Assembly (NCBI RefSeq): GCF_014203115.1
Contig: NZ_JACHIJ010000002.1
Span: 310,001-374,000, forward strand
Direction of reading: 5' to 3'
DNA from: Afipia massiliensis
GTDB lineage: Bacteria; Pseudomonadota; Alphaproteobacteria; Rhizobiales; Xanthobacteraceae
DNA length: 64,000 nucleotides
Positions 29,060 through 37,367 of the stretch are shown in pieces (positions within the stretch are counted from its first letter, which is position 1; each line of letters opens with the position of its first letter). Under the pieces are notes generated by a model. That model was given only the letters and a program-made list of their open reading frames with translations, made no database searches and had not been told where the DNA came from. The translations under genes and the position numbers were made by a program.

Positions 29060-29180
29060 GTCGTCCCGGCGAAGGCCGGGACCCATAACCACCGGCCCCT
29101 CATTTGAGCGTGGGTGTTGAACATATCTTCGTAAGATAACGTCGACAGGGCTGATGGGTCCCGGCCTTCGCCGGGACGAC
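29060..29180. repeat. REP-like element with perfect 27-bp inverted ends
   Basis: Arms at 29060-29086 and 29154-29180 are exact inverse complements (27 bp, including GTCCCGGCCTTCGCCGGGAC) and each is itself a small hairpin. The 67-base centre is unrelated sequence. It lies between the autotransporter and terC, which converge. It resembles the dispersed extragenic palindromes of this bacterial family. Confidence 0.75.
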
Positions 29181-29201
29181 CTCAAGAATTTGTTACAATC
29201 G

Positions 29202-30041
29202 CTATGCAGCCGCGGCAGCCGCTTCGTGTTCGCGCAACGCGCGGCGGCGCCAGATCGACCCCACCGCCAGCACCACGATCACACCGAGCAGTGCGAGCGC
29301 GATCTCGCCGATCTCGCCATCGAACTTGAGATGCCTGGCGAAGCCGAACATCGTCGAGGTGGTATCGAGATCGAGCACGACGTGGCCGTTAAGCGCACTG
29401 TGCAGCAAGGGCACAACGGCGGGATCGGTGGCGATCACCTCGCCCGCGATCCAGCCCAGCAGCGCTGCGCCCAGCCAGATCAGGGCCGGCATGCGGTCGA
29501 GCAGCGCCATGATCAGCGCGGCGCCGGCCACGATCATCGGAATGCTGATCGCAAGGCCGAGCACCATCAGCACAATGCTGCCGTTGGCGGCGGCGGCGAC
29601 CGCGATGACATTGTCGAGGCTCATGATGATGTCGGCGATGGCGACGATGCGCACCGCCGCCCACAGGTGGGCCGCGGCCTGCACGCCATCCTCGTCTTCC
29701 TTTTCAGGCACGAGGAGTTTCGCCGCGATGACGATCAGCGCCAGTCCGCCGATCAGCTTGAGGAACGGAATCGTCATCAGCGTCACGACGATGAAGGTGA
29801 AGATGATGCGCAGGAAAACCGCGACACCCGCACCCAGCACCATGCCCCATACGCGCTGACTGGGTTGCAGTCCGCGGCACGCCAGCGCAATCACCAGCGC
29901 GTTGTCGCCGGACAACAGTACGTTGATCCAGATGATCTTGGTCAGGGCGACCCAGAACTGGGGGTGCTGAATCTCACTCTCGAACTGAGTGATGAGGCCG
30001 CCGATGGAGGCGGGATCGAAGATCTGCGCAATCCAGTTCAC
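29202..30041 (-). CDS. TerC family membrane protein (possible metal exporter)
   Basis: A 279-residue protein with eight or nine hydrophobic helices and the paired acidic motifs of TerC: IIWINVLLSGDNALVIALAC near the first helices and IADIIMSLDNVIAVAAAA in the second half. The LSGDNA and SLDN motifs are the putative metal-binding sites; YjbE-type relatives export manganese. N-terminal and C-terminal ends extend beyond the core. The substrate is not determined. No yybP-ykoY riboswitch is visible upstream, only 37 bases from ndk. Confidence 0.85.
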   Translation of the reverse strand: MNWIAQIFDPASIGGLITQFESEIQHPQFWVALTKIIWINVLLSGDNALVIALACRGLQPSQRVWGMVLGAGVAVFLRIIFTFIVVTLMTIPFLKLIGGLALIVIAAKLLVPEKEDEDGVQAAAHLWAAVRIVAIADIIMSLDNVIAVAAAANGSIVLMVLGLAISIPMIVAGAALIMALLDRMPALIWLGAALLGWIAGEVIATDPAVVPLLHSALNGHVVLDLDTTSTMFGFARHLKFDGEIGEIALALLGVIVVLAVGSIWRRRALREHEAAAAAA

Positions 30042-30078
30042 GTCAACGGCCCCCCGGCCAATTTAGTGCGGCTGTTCC

Positions 30079-30501
30079 TCAGCCGACGATTTCATTTCCT
30101 GCAAAGAACTGCGCGATCTCGATCGCCGCGGTCTCAGTGGCGTCCGAACCATGCACCGAGTTCTCGCCGATCGACTTGGCGTGCGCCTTGCGGATGGTGC
30201 CGTCAGCGGCCTTCGACGGATCGGTCGCGCCCATCACGTCGCGATACTTCAGGATGGCGCCCTCGCCTTCGAGGACCTGGACCACCACCGGGCCGGAAAT
30301 CATGAAATCGACCAGTTCGCCGAAGAACGGGCGCGCCTTGTGCACGGCGTAGAACGTCTCGGCCTGGGCGCGGGTCATCAGGATGCGCTTTTGCGCAACG
30401 ATCTTCAGTCCGGCCTTTTCGATGATGGCGTTGACGGCGCCGGTCAGATTACGCGCGGTCGCGTCCGGCTTGATAATCGAAAAGGTGCGCTCAATCGCCA
30501 T
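30079..30501 (-). CDS. ndk: Nucleoside diphosphate kinase
   Basis: A 140-residue NDK that transfers phosphate among NTPs and NDPs through a phospho-histidine. The active site NSVHGSD is intact, and [11 protein letters not shown] opens the conserved fold. Length is typical. It is upstream of terC on the same strand with a 37-base gap, so the two may be co-transcribed. Confidence 0.97.
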   Translation of the reverse strand: MAIERTFSIIKPDATARNLTGAVNAIIEKAGLKIVAQKRILMTRAQAETFYAVHKARPFFGELVDFMISGPVVVQVLEGEGAILKYRDVMGATDPSKAADGTIRKAHAKSIGENSVHGSDATETAAIEIAQFFAGNEIVG

Positions 30502-30830
30502 GATAACTGTCCTTGGAAAGCAGGTCTGTTGGAAGGGTTGCCGCGCTTATAACGGCGCGGTGATGCGACGGCAAGCTGGTATACCAGAGCCCGCCCGGGA
30601 TGGACGACATCACGCCCCCGATACCCCCGCAGCGCGCTCCTGCCAAGCCCTGCTTCGATTTTATCAACCCATGCCAAGGCTTACTTCCAAGGCTTACTCC
30701 GATTTCATCAACATGAACGCTGACTGACCCGGCCAGCACGGTCAGGTTCAGGATCGCGGGTCTAACTTTATGAGAGCAGCGAGGTTTCGCGAATCCTGCC
30801 CACGCCTCGCAGTGAACTCAAGGAGATGAC
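30502..30830. other. Divergent intergenic region, no gene seen
   Basis: The 329 bases between ndk and the first His-rich gene contain a small GC hairpin (CCGCGC/GCGCGG around 30540-30559) and no open frame with coding character. It must carry the promoters of both neighbours; none is obvious by eye. Confidence 0.5.
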
Positions 30831-31142
30831 ATGTTTCGCAAACTCGCACTTGTATGCATCGCGGCAGCAGCTCTCGGTGCGGCTGCATTGACGCCCTCCG
30901 CTGCCTCGGCGCGGGAATGGCGCAGCGTCGGTGTCTTGGGTGGCGGCGGACACGGCGGCTGGCACGGTGGACATAGCGGCTGGCATGGCGGTCATCACCA
31001 CCATCATCATCGTGGCTGGGGCGGTCGCGGCTGGGGCGCTCCGAGCTACTTTGCGGGTGGCGGTTACGGCGGCTGCTATGTTCGCCGCCTGGTTCCCACG
31101 CCCTACGGCTATCGGGAGCGGCTGGTAAATCGCTGCTACTGA
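30831..31142 (+). CDS. Small secreted His/Gly-rich protein, paralogue 1
   Basis: A 103-residue protein with a clear signal peptide (MFRKLALVCIAAAALG, cleavage near ASA). The mature part is Gly/His/Trp-rich and includes a run of six His (HHHHHH). It ends with GGCYVRRLVPTPYGYRERLV and a final NRCY, shared with the next gene. The two C-terminal cysteines probably form a disulfide; the His run is likely to bind transition metals (inference). Start has AAGGAG upstream. A strong terminator follows at 31183-31213. Confidence 0.7.
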   Translation: MFRKLALVCIAAAALGAAALTPSAASAREWRSVGVLGGGGHGGWHGGHSGWHGGHHHHHHRGWGGRGWGAPSYFAGGGYGGCYVRRLVPTPYGYRERLVNRCY

Positions 31143-31182
31143 TCAAGCTTCCCGGACTTCTCCGAATCCGGTTCCCGGACTT

Positions 31183-31213
31183 GACCGGCCGCCAAAAGCG
31201 GCCGGTCTTTTTT
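31183..31213 (+). terminator. Rho-independent terminator after His-rich gene 1
   Basis: Stem GACCGGCCGC / GCGGCCGGTC with loop CAAAA, followed by TTTTTTG. It separates the two paralogous genes, so the second gene needs its own promoter or read-through. Confidence 0.92.
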
Positions 31214-31307
31214 GTCGCACCGGCGGATCGAACCATCCGCGGGCACGCATCGACAGACATGCAGGGACACATCAAGGCGCCCCGCGCCAAACCGAAGGAG
31301 ACTTGTC

Positions 31308-31568
31308 ATGTTGCGCAAACTCGTTCTTGGACTGGCTGCTGTCGCTGCTCTGTCCACCACCGCCATGCTTCCCACCGCCGCTTCAGCCAAGGGCAAGGGC
31401 TGGCATCATCACCATCATCATGGTCACCATCACGGCCACGGCCACTGGGGTGGCGGGTACGGCTTCTTCGCCGGCGGTTACGGCGGCGGCTACGGCGGCT
31501 GCTACGTGAAGCGCCTGGTCGATACGCCGTATGGCCTGCGCTATCGCGTGGTGAACGTCTGCTACTAA
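31308..31568 (+). CDS. Small secreted His/Gly-rich protein, paralogue 2
   Basis: An 86-residue relative of the gene 166 bases upstream: signal peptide MLRKLVLGLAAVAALSTTAM with cleavage near ASA, then a central HHHHHHGHHHGHGHW tract and Gly-rich segment. It ends GGCYVKRLVDTPYGLRYRVV and a final NVCY. The C-terminal block (GGCYVxRLVxTPYG...VNxCY) is the most conserved part and suggests a small disulfide-bonded fold. ATG 31308 has GAAGGAG upstream; the frame opens much earlier, but that part is not signal-like. Confidence 0.7.
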   Translation: MLRKLVLGLAAVAALSTTAMLPTAASAKGKGWHHHHHHGHHHGHGHWGGGYGFFAGGYGGGYGGCYVKRLVDTPYGLRYRVVNVCY

Positions 31569-31600
31569 GCAGATCGCAATCCGCTTCTCCCAGACTTCAG

Positions 31601-31635
31601 GCCCCCGGCAGGTGACACTGTTCGGGGGCTTTCTT
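31601..31635 (+). terminator. Rho-independent terminator after His-rich gene 2
   Basis: Stem GCCCCCG / CGGGGGC with a 15-base loop followed by TTTCTT, 32 bases after the stop codon. Confidence 0.75.
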
Positions 31636-31789
31636 CGTCCTCATCGCAAGTTCCCGGTTCCCGGCATTAGATTTTTACCGATTTCAAACCATGCGCGAAG
31701 AAGGCGCGAACTCATCCACGGCCACCGCATTATCCCGTGGTATTGATTAGAACTTGAAGCGAATTGGAACAGCCGGATTGGAATAGATC

Positions 31790-31996
31790 ATGGCGACTCG
31801 ATTGAACGCTCCTGATGTCCATCTTGATCACATCCACTGCGAGGCCGTCTGGCAAGGCATCGGCGAAAAGCTGCGCGATGCGCTCAATCGCGAGTCGCCG
31901 GACATGTCGCAGCGCCTGCGCGCGGTGATCGCACGTTTGCCCGAGCTCGATGGCGAAAAGGCTCCCTCGCTGGTGCCGGACATGCAAACGCGCTAG
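31790..31996 (+). CDS. Small hypothetical protein
   Basis: A 68-residue cytoplasmic protein (MATRLNAPDVHLDHIHCEAV) with no signal or membrane segment and predicted helices (IGEKLRDALNR, LRAVIARLPELDG). Codon use and the compact, charged composition look coding. I do not recognise a named family. It lies 108 bases before the ABC-F gene on the same strand; a functional link is not shown. Confidence 0.6.
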   Translation: MATRLNAPDVHLDHIHCEAVWQGIGEKLRDALNRESPDMSQRLRAVIARLPELDGEKAPSLVPDMQTR

Positions 31997-32104
31997 CGCG
32001 TTTCCTCCAATAGCCGGGTCGCGCACGCCAAAAGCGCCGCGATCCGTCACAATTCGACCTGACAAAGCAGTTGCGTTCGGCGGCCTGTTTCGTAAAAGCC
32101 CGCT

Positions 32105-33979
32105 ATGCTCTCCATCAATGACATCTCCATCCGGATCGCCGGACGCCTTTTGATCGACCAAAGCACGGTGCAAATCGTGCCGGGCGCGCGCGTTGGCTTC
32201 GTTGGCCGCAACGGCGTCGGCAAATCGACGCTGTTTCACGCCATTCGGGGCGAATTGCCGACGGAAACCGGCTCAATTTCGATTCCGCCGCGCTGGCGCG
32301 TGGGCAGCCTCGCGCAGGAGGCGCCCGATGGCCCGGAGAGCCTGATCGACGTGGTTCTCAAGGCGGATCTAGAACGCGCCGCGCTGCTGCATGAGGCGGA
32401 CACCGCCCACGATCCGCACCGCATCGCTGACATCCAGACCCGGCTCGTGGACATCGACGCGCATTCCGCCCCGGCCCGCGCCGCGGCCATTCTCTCCGGC
32501 CTCGGTTTCTCCGCCGCCGATCAGTTGCGCTCGTGCTCGGAATTCTCCGGCGGCTGGCGCATGCGCGTGGCGCTGGCGGCGACGCTGTTCGCGGCACCTG
32601 ACCTTCTTCTGCTCGACGAGCCGACCAACTACCTCGATCTCGAAGGCACGCTCTGGCTCGAGGATCATCTTGCTAACTATCCACGCACCGTGATTGTCAT
32701 CAGCCACGACCGCGACCTGCTCGATACGTCCGTCGATCAGATCCTACATCTCGATCGCGGCAAGCTCACGCTCTACAAGGGCACCTATTCGTCGTTCGAG
32801 GAACAGCGCGCCACCCGCGAGATGCTCGACGCCAAGCATGCCAAGAAGCAGATGGACGAGCGCAAGCGGTTGCAGGCGTTCGTCGATCGCTTCAAGGCGA
32901 AGGCTTCGAAAGCAAAGCAGGCGCAATCGCGCGTGAAAATGCTGGAGCGGATGAAGCCGGTCACGGCTCTCGTGACGCAGGACGTTCGCGAGATCACGTT
33001 TCCGACGCCTGACAAAATCCTGTCGCCGCCCATCATCGCAGTGGACGGCGTGTCGGTCGGATACGATCCGGCAAAGCCGGTGCTCAATAACGTCACGCTG
33101 CGCATCGACGACGATGACCGCATCGCGCTGCTCGGCTCCAACGGCAACGGCAAATCGACGCTGGTGAAACTGCTCGCCGGCAAGCTGCCACCATTTTCCG
33201 GCAAGGTCGTGCGCGCCGACAAGCTGTCGGTTGGATACTTCGCACAGCATCAGACCGACGAACTCGATCTCGAGGGCTCGGCTTACGATCATCTGCGCAG
33301 GCTGATGCCGCACGAGACCGAAACCAAAGTGCGCGCGCGCACCGGCGCCATCGGGTTTTCCGGCAAGGCTGGGGACACGAAGGTCAGTTCGCTGTCCGGC
33401 GGCGAGAAGGCACGGCTTTTGCTCGGGCTTGCGACATTCTACGGCCCGAACATGATCATCCTCGACGAGCCGACCAACCATCTGGATATCGACAGCCGCG
33501 CAGCGCTCGCGGAAGCCATCAACGACTTCCCCGGCGCGATCATCATGGTCTCGCATGATCGCTACCTGATCGAGGCCTGCGCCGATCAGTTGTGGGTGGT
33601 GGCCGACCGCGCCGTGACGCCCTACGACGGCGACCTCGACGACTATCGCCGCTCGGTGCTGACCGCGCGCGGCATGCGCGCTTCAAGCCGCGACCGCACC
33701 GGCAATGAGCGTGGCAACGGCCGCGACAAACCGCAGCGTCCCAAGGAAAAACGCGTCCCGCTCAAGCAGAAAATCTCGAACGCGGAAAGCGAGATCGCGC
33801 GGATCACCGGCATCATCGAGAAGATCGATGCCGCGCTCGCCCTGCCCGATCTGTTCAAGCGCGATCCGAAACAGGCGACGCAACTCACCAAGGCCCGCGC
33901 AAGCGCGGCGGATGCACTGCAACGCGCGGAAGACGAGTGGCTGGAAGCAAGCTCGTCCTACGATGAAGCGGCAGGCTGA
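32105..33979 (+). CDS. ABC-F family ATPase (Uup/YheS-like)
   Basis: A 624-residue protein with two ABC cassettes and no membrane domain, as in ribosome-associated ABC-F proteins. Cassette 1: Walker A GRNGVGKST (35-43), signature FSGGW, Walker B LLLLDEPTNYLD. Cassette 2: Walker A GSNGNGKST, signature LSGGE, Walker B MIILDEPTNHLD. A charged linker of the P-site tRNA interaction motif type lies between (EMLDAKHAKKQMDERKRLQ), and a coiled-coil C-terminus follows (about 545-620). The family acts on stalled or paused ribosomes; the exact role of this member is unknown. Confidence 0.92.
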   Translation: MLSINDISIRIAGRLLIDQSTVQIVPGARVGFVGRNGVGKSTLFHAIRGELPTETGSISIPPRWRVGSLAQEAPDGPESLIDVVLKADLERAALLHEADTAHDPHRIADIQTRLVDIDAHSAPARAAAILSGLGFSAADQLRSCSEFSGGWRMRVALAATLFAAPDLLLLDEPTNYLDLEGTLWLEDHLANYPRTVIVISHDRDLLDTSVDQILHLDRGKLTLYKGTYSSFEEQRATREMLDAKHAKKQMDERKRLQAFVDRFKAKASKAKQAQSRVKMLERMKPVTALVTQDVREITFPTPDKILSPPIIAVDGVSVGYDPAKPVLNNVTLRIDDDDRIALLGSNGNGKSTLVKLLAGKLPPFSGKVVRADKLSVGYFAQHQTDELDLEGSAYDHLRRLMPHETETKVRARTGAIGFSGKAGDTKVSSLSGGEKARLLLGLATFYGPNMIILDEPTNHLDIDSRAALAEAINDFPGAIIMVSHDRYLIEACADQLWVVADRAVTPYDGDLDDYRRSVLTARGMRASSRDRTGNERGNGRDKPQRPKEKRVPLKQKISNAESEIARITGIIEKIDAALALPDLFKRDPKQATQLTKARASAADALQRAEDEWLEASSSYDEAAG

Positions 33980-33983
33980 AAAT

Positions 33984-34526
33984 TTAGGAGCGCTTCTTGG
34001 TCCCGCGCGCGGGCTTCTCGGGCGGCGGCACATCGACACGTTCGATCGACGTCAGGCGGCCGGACGTGAACGTATAGGCGCCGGGGCGCGGTCCGCTCCG
34101 CCAGGTAATGAGCGCGACGCGATCACCGCGCGCATTGTTCGACAGGTTGACGTTGTCGGGCGCGACAGGAATCGCACGCGCGACATCGCATTCGGTATGC
34201 CCCAGCGCGACCGGAGCCACGGAGACCTGACCTTCCGACGATGCGTTGGCATCGGCAGGCGCGCCGGCTGCAGGCATGCCCGGACATTGACCATCTGACG
34301 AAATCAGGTCGCTCTGCGAGACTTCCTTCGACGAACTCAGCGGCGGCGTTTCAATCGCGCTATTGCCACCTTTGAAAATCCTGCCGGGCCGCGCGAACCA
34401 TTCCTGGTCCTTGAGCGAGAAGTCGGAAATCCCGCCGCAGCCAGCCATCATGGGGGCCAGGATCACAAGGGCCGCCAACTGCCGGACATGGATGCTTTTA
34501 CGCAGGACGCTCAAATTCGTTCTCAC
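33984..34526 (-). CDS. Hypothetical lipoprotein
   Basis: A 180-residue exported protein with a lipobox MAGC (Cys at about residue 30) after a short hydrophobic stretch (LAALVILAPMMAGC). The mature part has a conserved-looking C-terminal block (GHTECDVARAIPVAPDNVN, LITWRSGPRPGAYTFTSGRL) resembling small SmpA/OmlA-fold lipoproteins, though this is only a resemblance. It starts at GTG 34526 without a clear ribosome site. It converges on the ABC-F gene 4 bases away. Confidence 0.65.
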   Translation of the reverse strand: MRTNLSVLRKSIHVRQLAALVILAPMMAGCGGISDFSLKDQEWFARPGRIFKGGNSAIETPPLSSSKEVSQSDLISSDGQCPGMPAAGAPADANASSEGQVSVAPVALGHTECDVARAIPVAPDNVNLSNNARGDRVALITWRSGPRPGAYTFTSGRLTSIERVDVPPPEKPARGTKKRS

Positions 34527-34786
34527 ACCAACTTCAGCGCTTGCTGCGCGTTTCGGAACCAGGACATCACTTAAAGCAAATGCCTAAAGAATCATTTGCG
34601 CGTCTTTGGGCGACAAGATGGAACACTCGCCGATCACTGCGCTCGTCTGGCCTTCCACCACCCCTTTGCGGCACCATGGTGGCTAACCGCCGGTCTGGTC
34701 AACGAAAAAAGACTGTATTGTTAACGCGGACCGGCGCGCGGCACGGCGAGAGAAGCCGCGTTACGCAATTGTCATCGTGCTTCGGC

Positions 34787-35239
34787 TTACGCCCGCTTCT
34801 GCCATTTGCCGCGTTCATCGGTCTGCCAGTAGGTCAGATCCAGACCGCGCGATTTGCCGTCCGCCCAAGCCGCGCGAGCGACGCTGAGAGCTTCATCGTC
34901 GTCGCCGTTGAAAACGAGAACCACGCGGTCATATGTCGCGCAATCCTTGGGCAGACCCGCAGCATCGACGATAAACCTGACATTGGCATTGTTCGGATTG
35001 CCGTCATCAACAGTGAGAACGATCGGCTGGTTCGCGACGTCGCTCTCCCGCCATGTGCTGTGCGGCAAAAATGAATCGTCACGATACGTCCACAGATGCG
35101 CGTCGAGCACTTCCGCACGCTCCTCCGATCCGGTCTGCACAGCGACGCGCCATCCGCGCTCAAGCGATTTCTCAAGCAGTGGCGGCAACACCTTCTCAAG
35201 TGCCGTATCTTGCAGATGATAGAACAGGACTTCGGTCAT
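34787..35239 (-). CDS. holC: DNA polymerase III subunit chi
   Basis: A 150-residue chi subunit that links the clamp-loader to SSB. It begins MTEVLFYHLQDTALEKVLPPL and includes EVLDAHLWTYRDDSFLPH and DRVVLVFNGDDDEAL, all typical. The position downstream of pepA on the same strand is the widespread pepA-holC arrangement; here a 121-base REP-like element (35262-35382) sits between them. Length agrees with the family. Confidence 0.93.
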   Translation of the reverse strand: MTEVLFYHLQDTALEKVLPPLLEKSLERGWRVAVQTGSEERAEVLDAHLWTYRDDSFLPHSTWRESDVANQPIVLTVDDGNPNNANVRFIVDAAGLPKDCATYDRVVLVFNGDDDEALSVARAAWADGKSRGLDLTYWQTDERGKWQKRA

Positions 35240-35261
35240 CGCGTGCCGCCAGGTTGCAAGT

Positions 35262-35382
35262 CGTCATTGCGAGCCAACGGGTCGGCGCAAAGCGCCGCCC
35301 GATGACAGGCTCCGCGAAGCAATCCAGCCTTGGAAACAGCAAGAACTGGATTGCTTCGTAGCAAGTGCTCCTCGCAATGACG
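35262..35382. repeat. REP-like inverted repeat between pepA and holC
   Basis: The element starts with CGTCATTGCGAG and ends with CTCGCAATGACG; inside it GAAGCAATCCAG and CTGGATTGCTTC form a second pair of inverted arms. The left part also contains an additional GC-rich hairpin (GGCGCAAAGCGCC). A shorter copy of the same family occurs at 63891-63968. Confidence 0.75.
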
Positions 35383-35393
35383 CCGAAGGGCCT

Positions 35394-36896
35394 TCAGCGC
35401 TTCGCCTCGTAGTTGTCCGCCACCAGCTTGTTCAGCAAGCGCACGCCGTATCCCGATCCCCAGCTGCGGTTCAGATCCGACGCGGGAACCCCCATCGCCG
35501 TACCGGCGATATCGAGATGCGCCCACGGCGTATCGTCGACGAAACGCTGCAGGAACTGCGCAGCAGTGATCGAACCGCCGTTGCGGCTGCCGGTGTTCTT
35601 CATGTCGGCGAACTGCGAGTCGATCTGCTTGTCGTATTCGGGACCGAGCGGCATGCGCCACACGCGCTCGCCGGTCTCCTTCCCCGCAGCTGTCAGACGC
35701 TCCGCGAGCTTGTCGTCGTTCGAGAACATGCCAGCATAATCAACGCCAAGCGCCACCATGATCGCGCCGGTGAGCGTCGCCAGATCGACCATGAACTTCG
35801 GCTTGTGCTTTTTCGCCACATACCAAAGCACGTCGGCCAGCACGAGGCGGCCTTCGGCATCGGTGTTGATGATCTCGATGGTCTGTCCCGACATCGACGT
35901 AACAATGTCACCAGGCCGCTGCGCGTTGCCGTCCGGCATGTTTTCAACGAGGCCGATCGCGCCGACCACATTCACCTTCGCCTTGCGTGCGGCCAGCGCG
36001 TGCATCAGGCCAACGACGCAGGCCGCGCCGCCCATGTCGCCCTTCATGTCTTCCATGCTGCCGGCCGGCTTGATCGAAATGCCGCCGGTGTCGAAGCACA
36101 CGCCCTTGCCGACGAAAGCGATCGGCTGCTCACCGGCCTTGCCGCCGTTCCAGCGCATGATGACCATGCGGCCGTCGTGTTCCGAACCTTGCGAGACGCC
36201 GAGCAGCGCGCCCATGCCGAGTTTCGTCATCGCCTTGACGTCGAGAATCTCGACCTTGACGCCGAGTTTCCGCAGCAGTGCTGCACGCCGCGCGAATTCC
36301 GCGGGGAACAGCACGTTCGGCGGTTCATTGACGAGATCGCGCGCGACCAGCACGCCGTCCACAATATGATTCTCCGGCGTAAACGCCTTGCGTGCCGCGG
36401 CGACATCGGCGACCGCAACCGAGAACTGCGCGCGCAGCGGCGCATTGTCGCCGTCCTTTTTCGTGGTCTTGTAGCGGTTGAACCGATAGGCGCGCAGCCG
36501 GACGCCCGACGCGATCGAGGCGGCCTGCGATCCCTTCATCGCGCCCGACGAAAGCTCGGCGAGAATCGTAACGGCCTCCGTGCCGGCGGTGATCTTGGCG
36601 GCGATCTTGCCGCCGAATTTCAGGAAGTCGCTGTCCTTCAGCGAAGCCGTCTTGCCGGCGCTGAGGACGATCAGGCGACCGGCCTTGAGGCCTTCCGGCG
36701 CCAGGATATCCATCGTGGAGCCGCTTTTCGCCTTGAACTGGTTTGTGGCCGCCGCGCGCTTGACCGCGTTTGCCGCCGGCCCCAGCGCCTTGATCGTCGC
36801 GGGCCCGAACTTGAGCGTTTCGTCGCAGAACACCACCAGAACGCCGCGTGGGGCAGCGGAAAACGGTACGAAGCCGACCTTCACGGCGTCGGTCAT
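35394..36896 (-). CDS. pepA: Leucyl aminopeptidase
   Basis: A 500-residue M17 aminopeptidase that removes N-terminal residues from peptides. The metal and active-site blocks are intact: [16 protein letters not shown] (Lys and Asp), [19 protein letters not shown], and [16 protein letters not shown] (Asp, Glu, Arg). ATG 36896 is chosen because GGAGG lies 8 bases upstream; the frame opens two codons earlier at TTG. It is divergent from the lpt genes, a conserved neighbourhood in alphaproteobacteria. Confidence 0.95.
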   Translation of the reverse strand: MTDAVKVGFVPFSAAPRGVLVVFCDETLKFGPATIKALGPAANAVKRAAATNQFKAKSGSTMDILAPEGLKAGRLIVLSAGKTASLKDSDFLKFGGKIAAKITAGTEAVTILAELSSGAMKGSQAASIASGVRLRAYRFNRYKTTKKDGDNAPLRAQFSVAVADVAAARKAFTPENHIVDGVLVARDLVNEPPNVLFPAEFARRAALLRKLGVKVEILDVKAMTKLGMGALLGVSQGSEHDGRMVIMRWNGGKAGEQPIAFVGKGVCFDTGGISIKPAGSMEDMKGDMGGAACVVGLMHALAARKAKVNVVGAIGLVENMPDGNAQRPGDIVTSMSGQTIEIINTDAEGRLVLADVLWYVAKKHKPKFMVDLATLTGAIMVALGVDYAGMFSNDDKLAERLTAAGKETGERVWRMPLGPEYDKQIDSQFADMKNTGSRNGGSITAAQFLQRFVDDTPWAHLDIAGTAMGVPASDLNRSWGSGYGVRLLNKLVADNYEAKR

Positions 36897-37255
36897 AAGC
36901 AAATCCTCCAGATAGTCGCGGCTTGCGCAGCAAAGGGACCAGAATCCGGCGGACGCTCAGATTCGGGACATGAGACGGCGCACTATGACGCGTTCCGGCG
37001 TGCGCTGCCAAGCGCGCCGCAATCAAGCCCGCCTACGGCAGCAGCCGGTTGCCCCCGGAGTGGCCCCAAAGCAACGATGATGTTTTATTAACCACAGTTG
37101 GCACCCAGCCTCAGGTCGGCCATTTTGTTGACCAATCAAAGGGATGCTATGAAATAAGAATGTGCCGGAAAGCTCGATTCCGCGCCTGGGGGAACTTCGC
37201 AAGAGGTTTGGGCGCGCTCACGAAATCCGGCTGGAGTTGGGGATACAACTGCCCG
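36897..37255. other. Divergent region between pepA and the lptF position
   Basis: A 359-base gap. A plausible sigma-70-type promoter for the plus strand (TTGTTG, 17 bases, TATGAA) lies at about 37124-37152, followed by about 100 bases before the lptF-remnant ATG. No gene is evident; open frames here lack coding character and ribosome sites. Confidence 0.4.
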
Positions 37256-37354
37256 ATGGGCTCGATCGATACCACTGTTGCCCGGACGGCAATGCCGTCG
37301 TCCGCCCGGACTATCGCGACCGCACGGCTCGTCCGGCGGTGGGCGTTGGCGTGA
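37256..37354 (+). pseudogene. lptF: lptF remnant (apparent in-frame internal deletion)
   Basis: In alphaproteobacteria the LPS exporter permease gene lptF normally precedes lptG and encodes about 390 residues. Here only 32 codons remain. They start MGSID, the N-terminus I associate with LptF in this bacterial family, and end ARLVRRWALA with a stop 13 bases before the lptG ATG, as expected at a normal lptF-lptG junction. All transmembrane segments and the periplasmic jellyroll are missing. It could be a real deletion, an assembly error, or an unrelated small frame; a complete lptF is not present in this window. Confidence 0.45.
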
Positions 37355-37367
37355 GGCGGAAGCGCGC

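Noticed and set aside
30500..30830. Possible small RNA near the hairpin before the His-rich genes
   Set aside because: Hairpin lacks a U-tract and promoter boxes are not convincing.
35517..37091. 524-residue open frame antisense to pepA
   Set aside because: Shadow frame; PepA active-site motifs prove the minus strand is coding.
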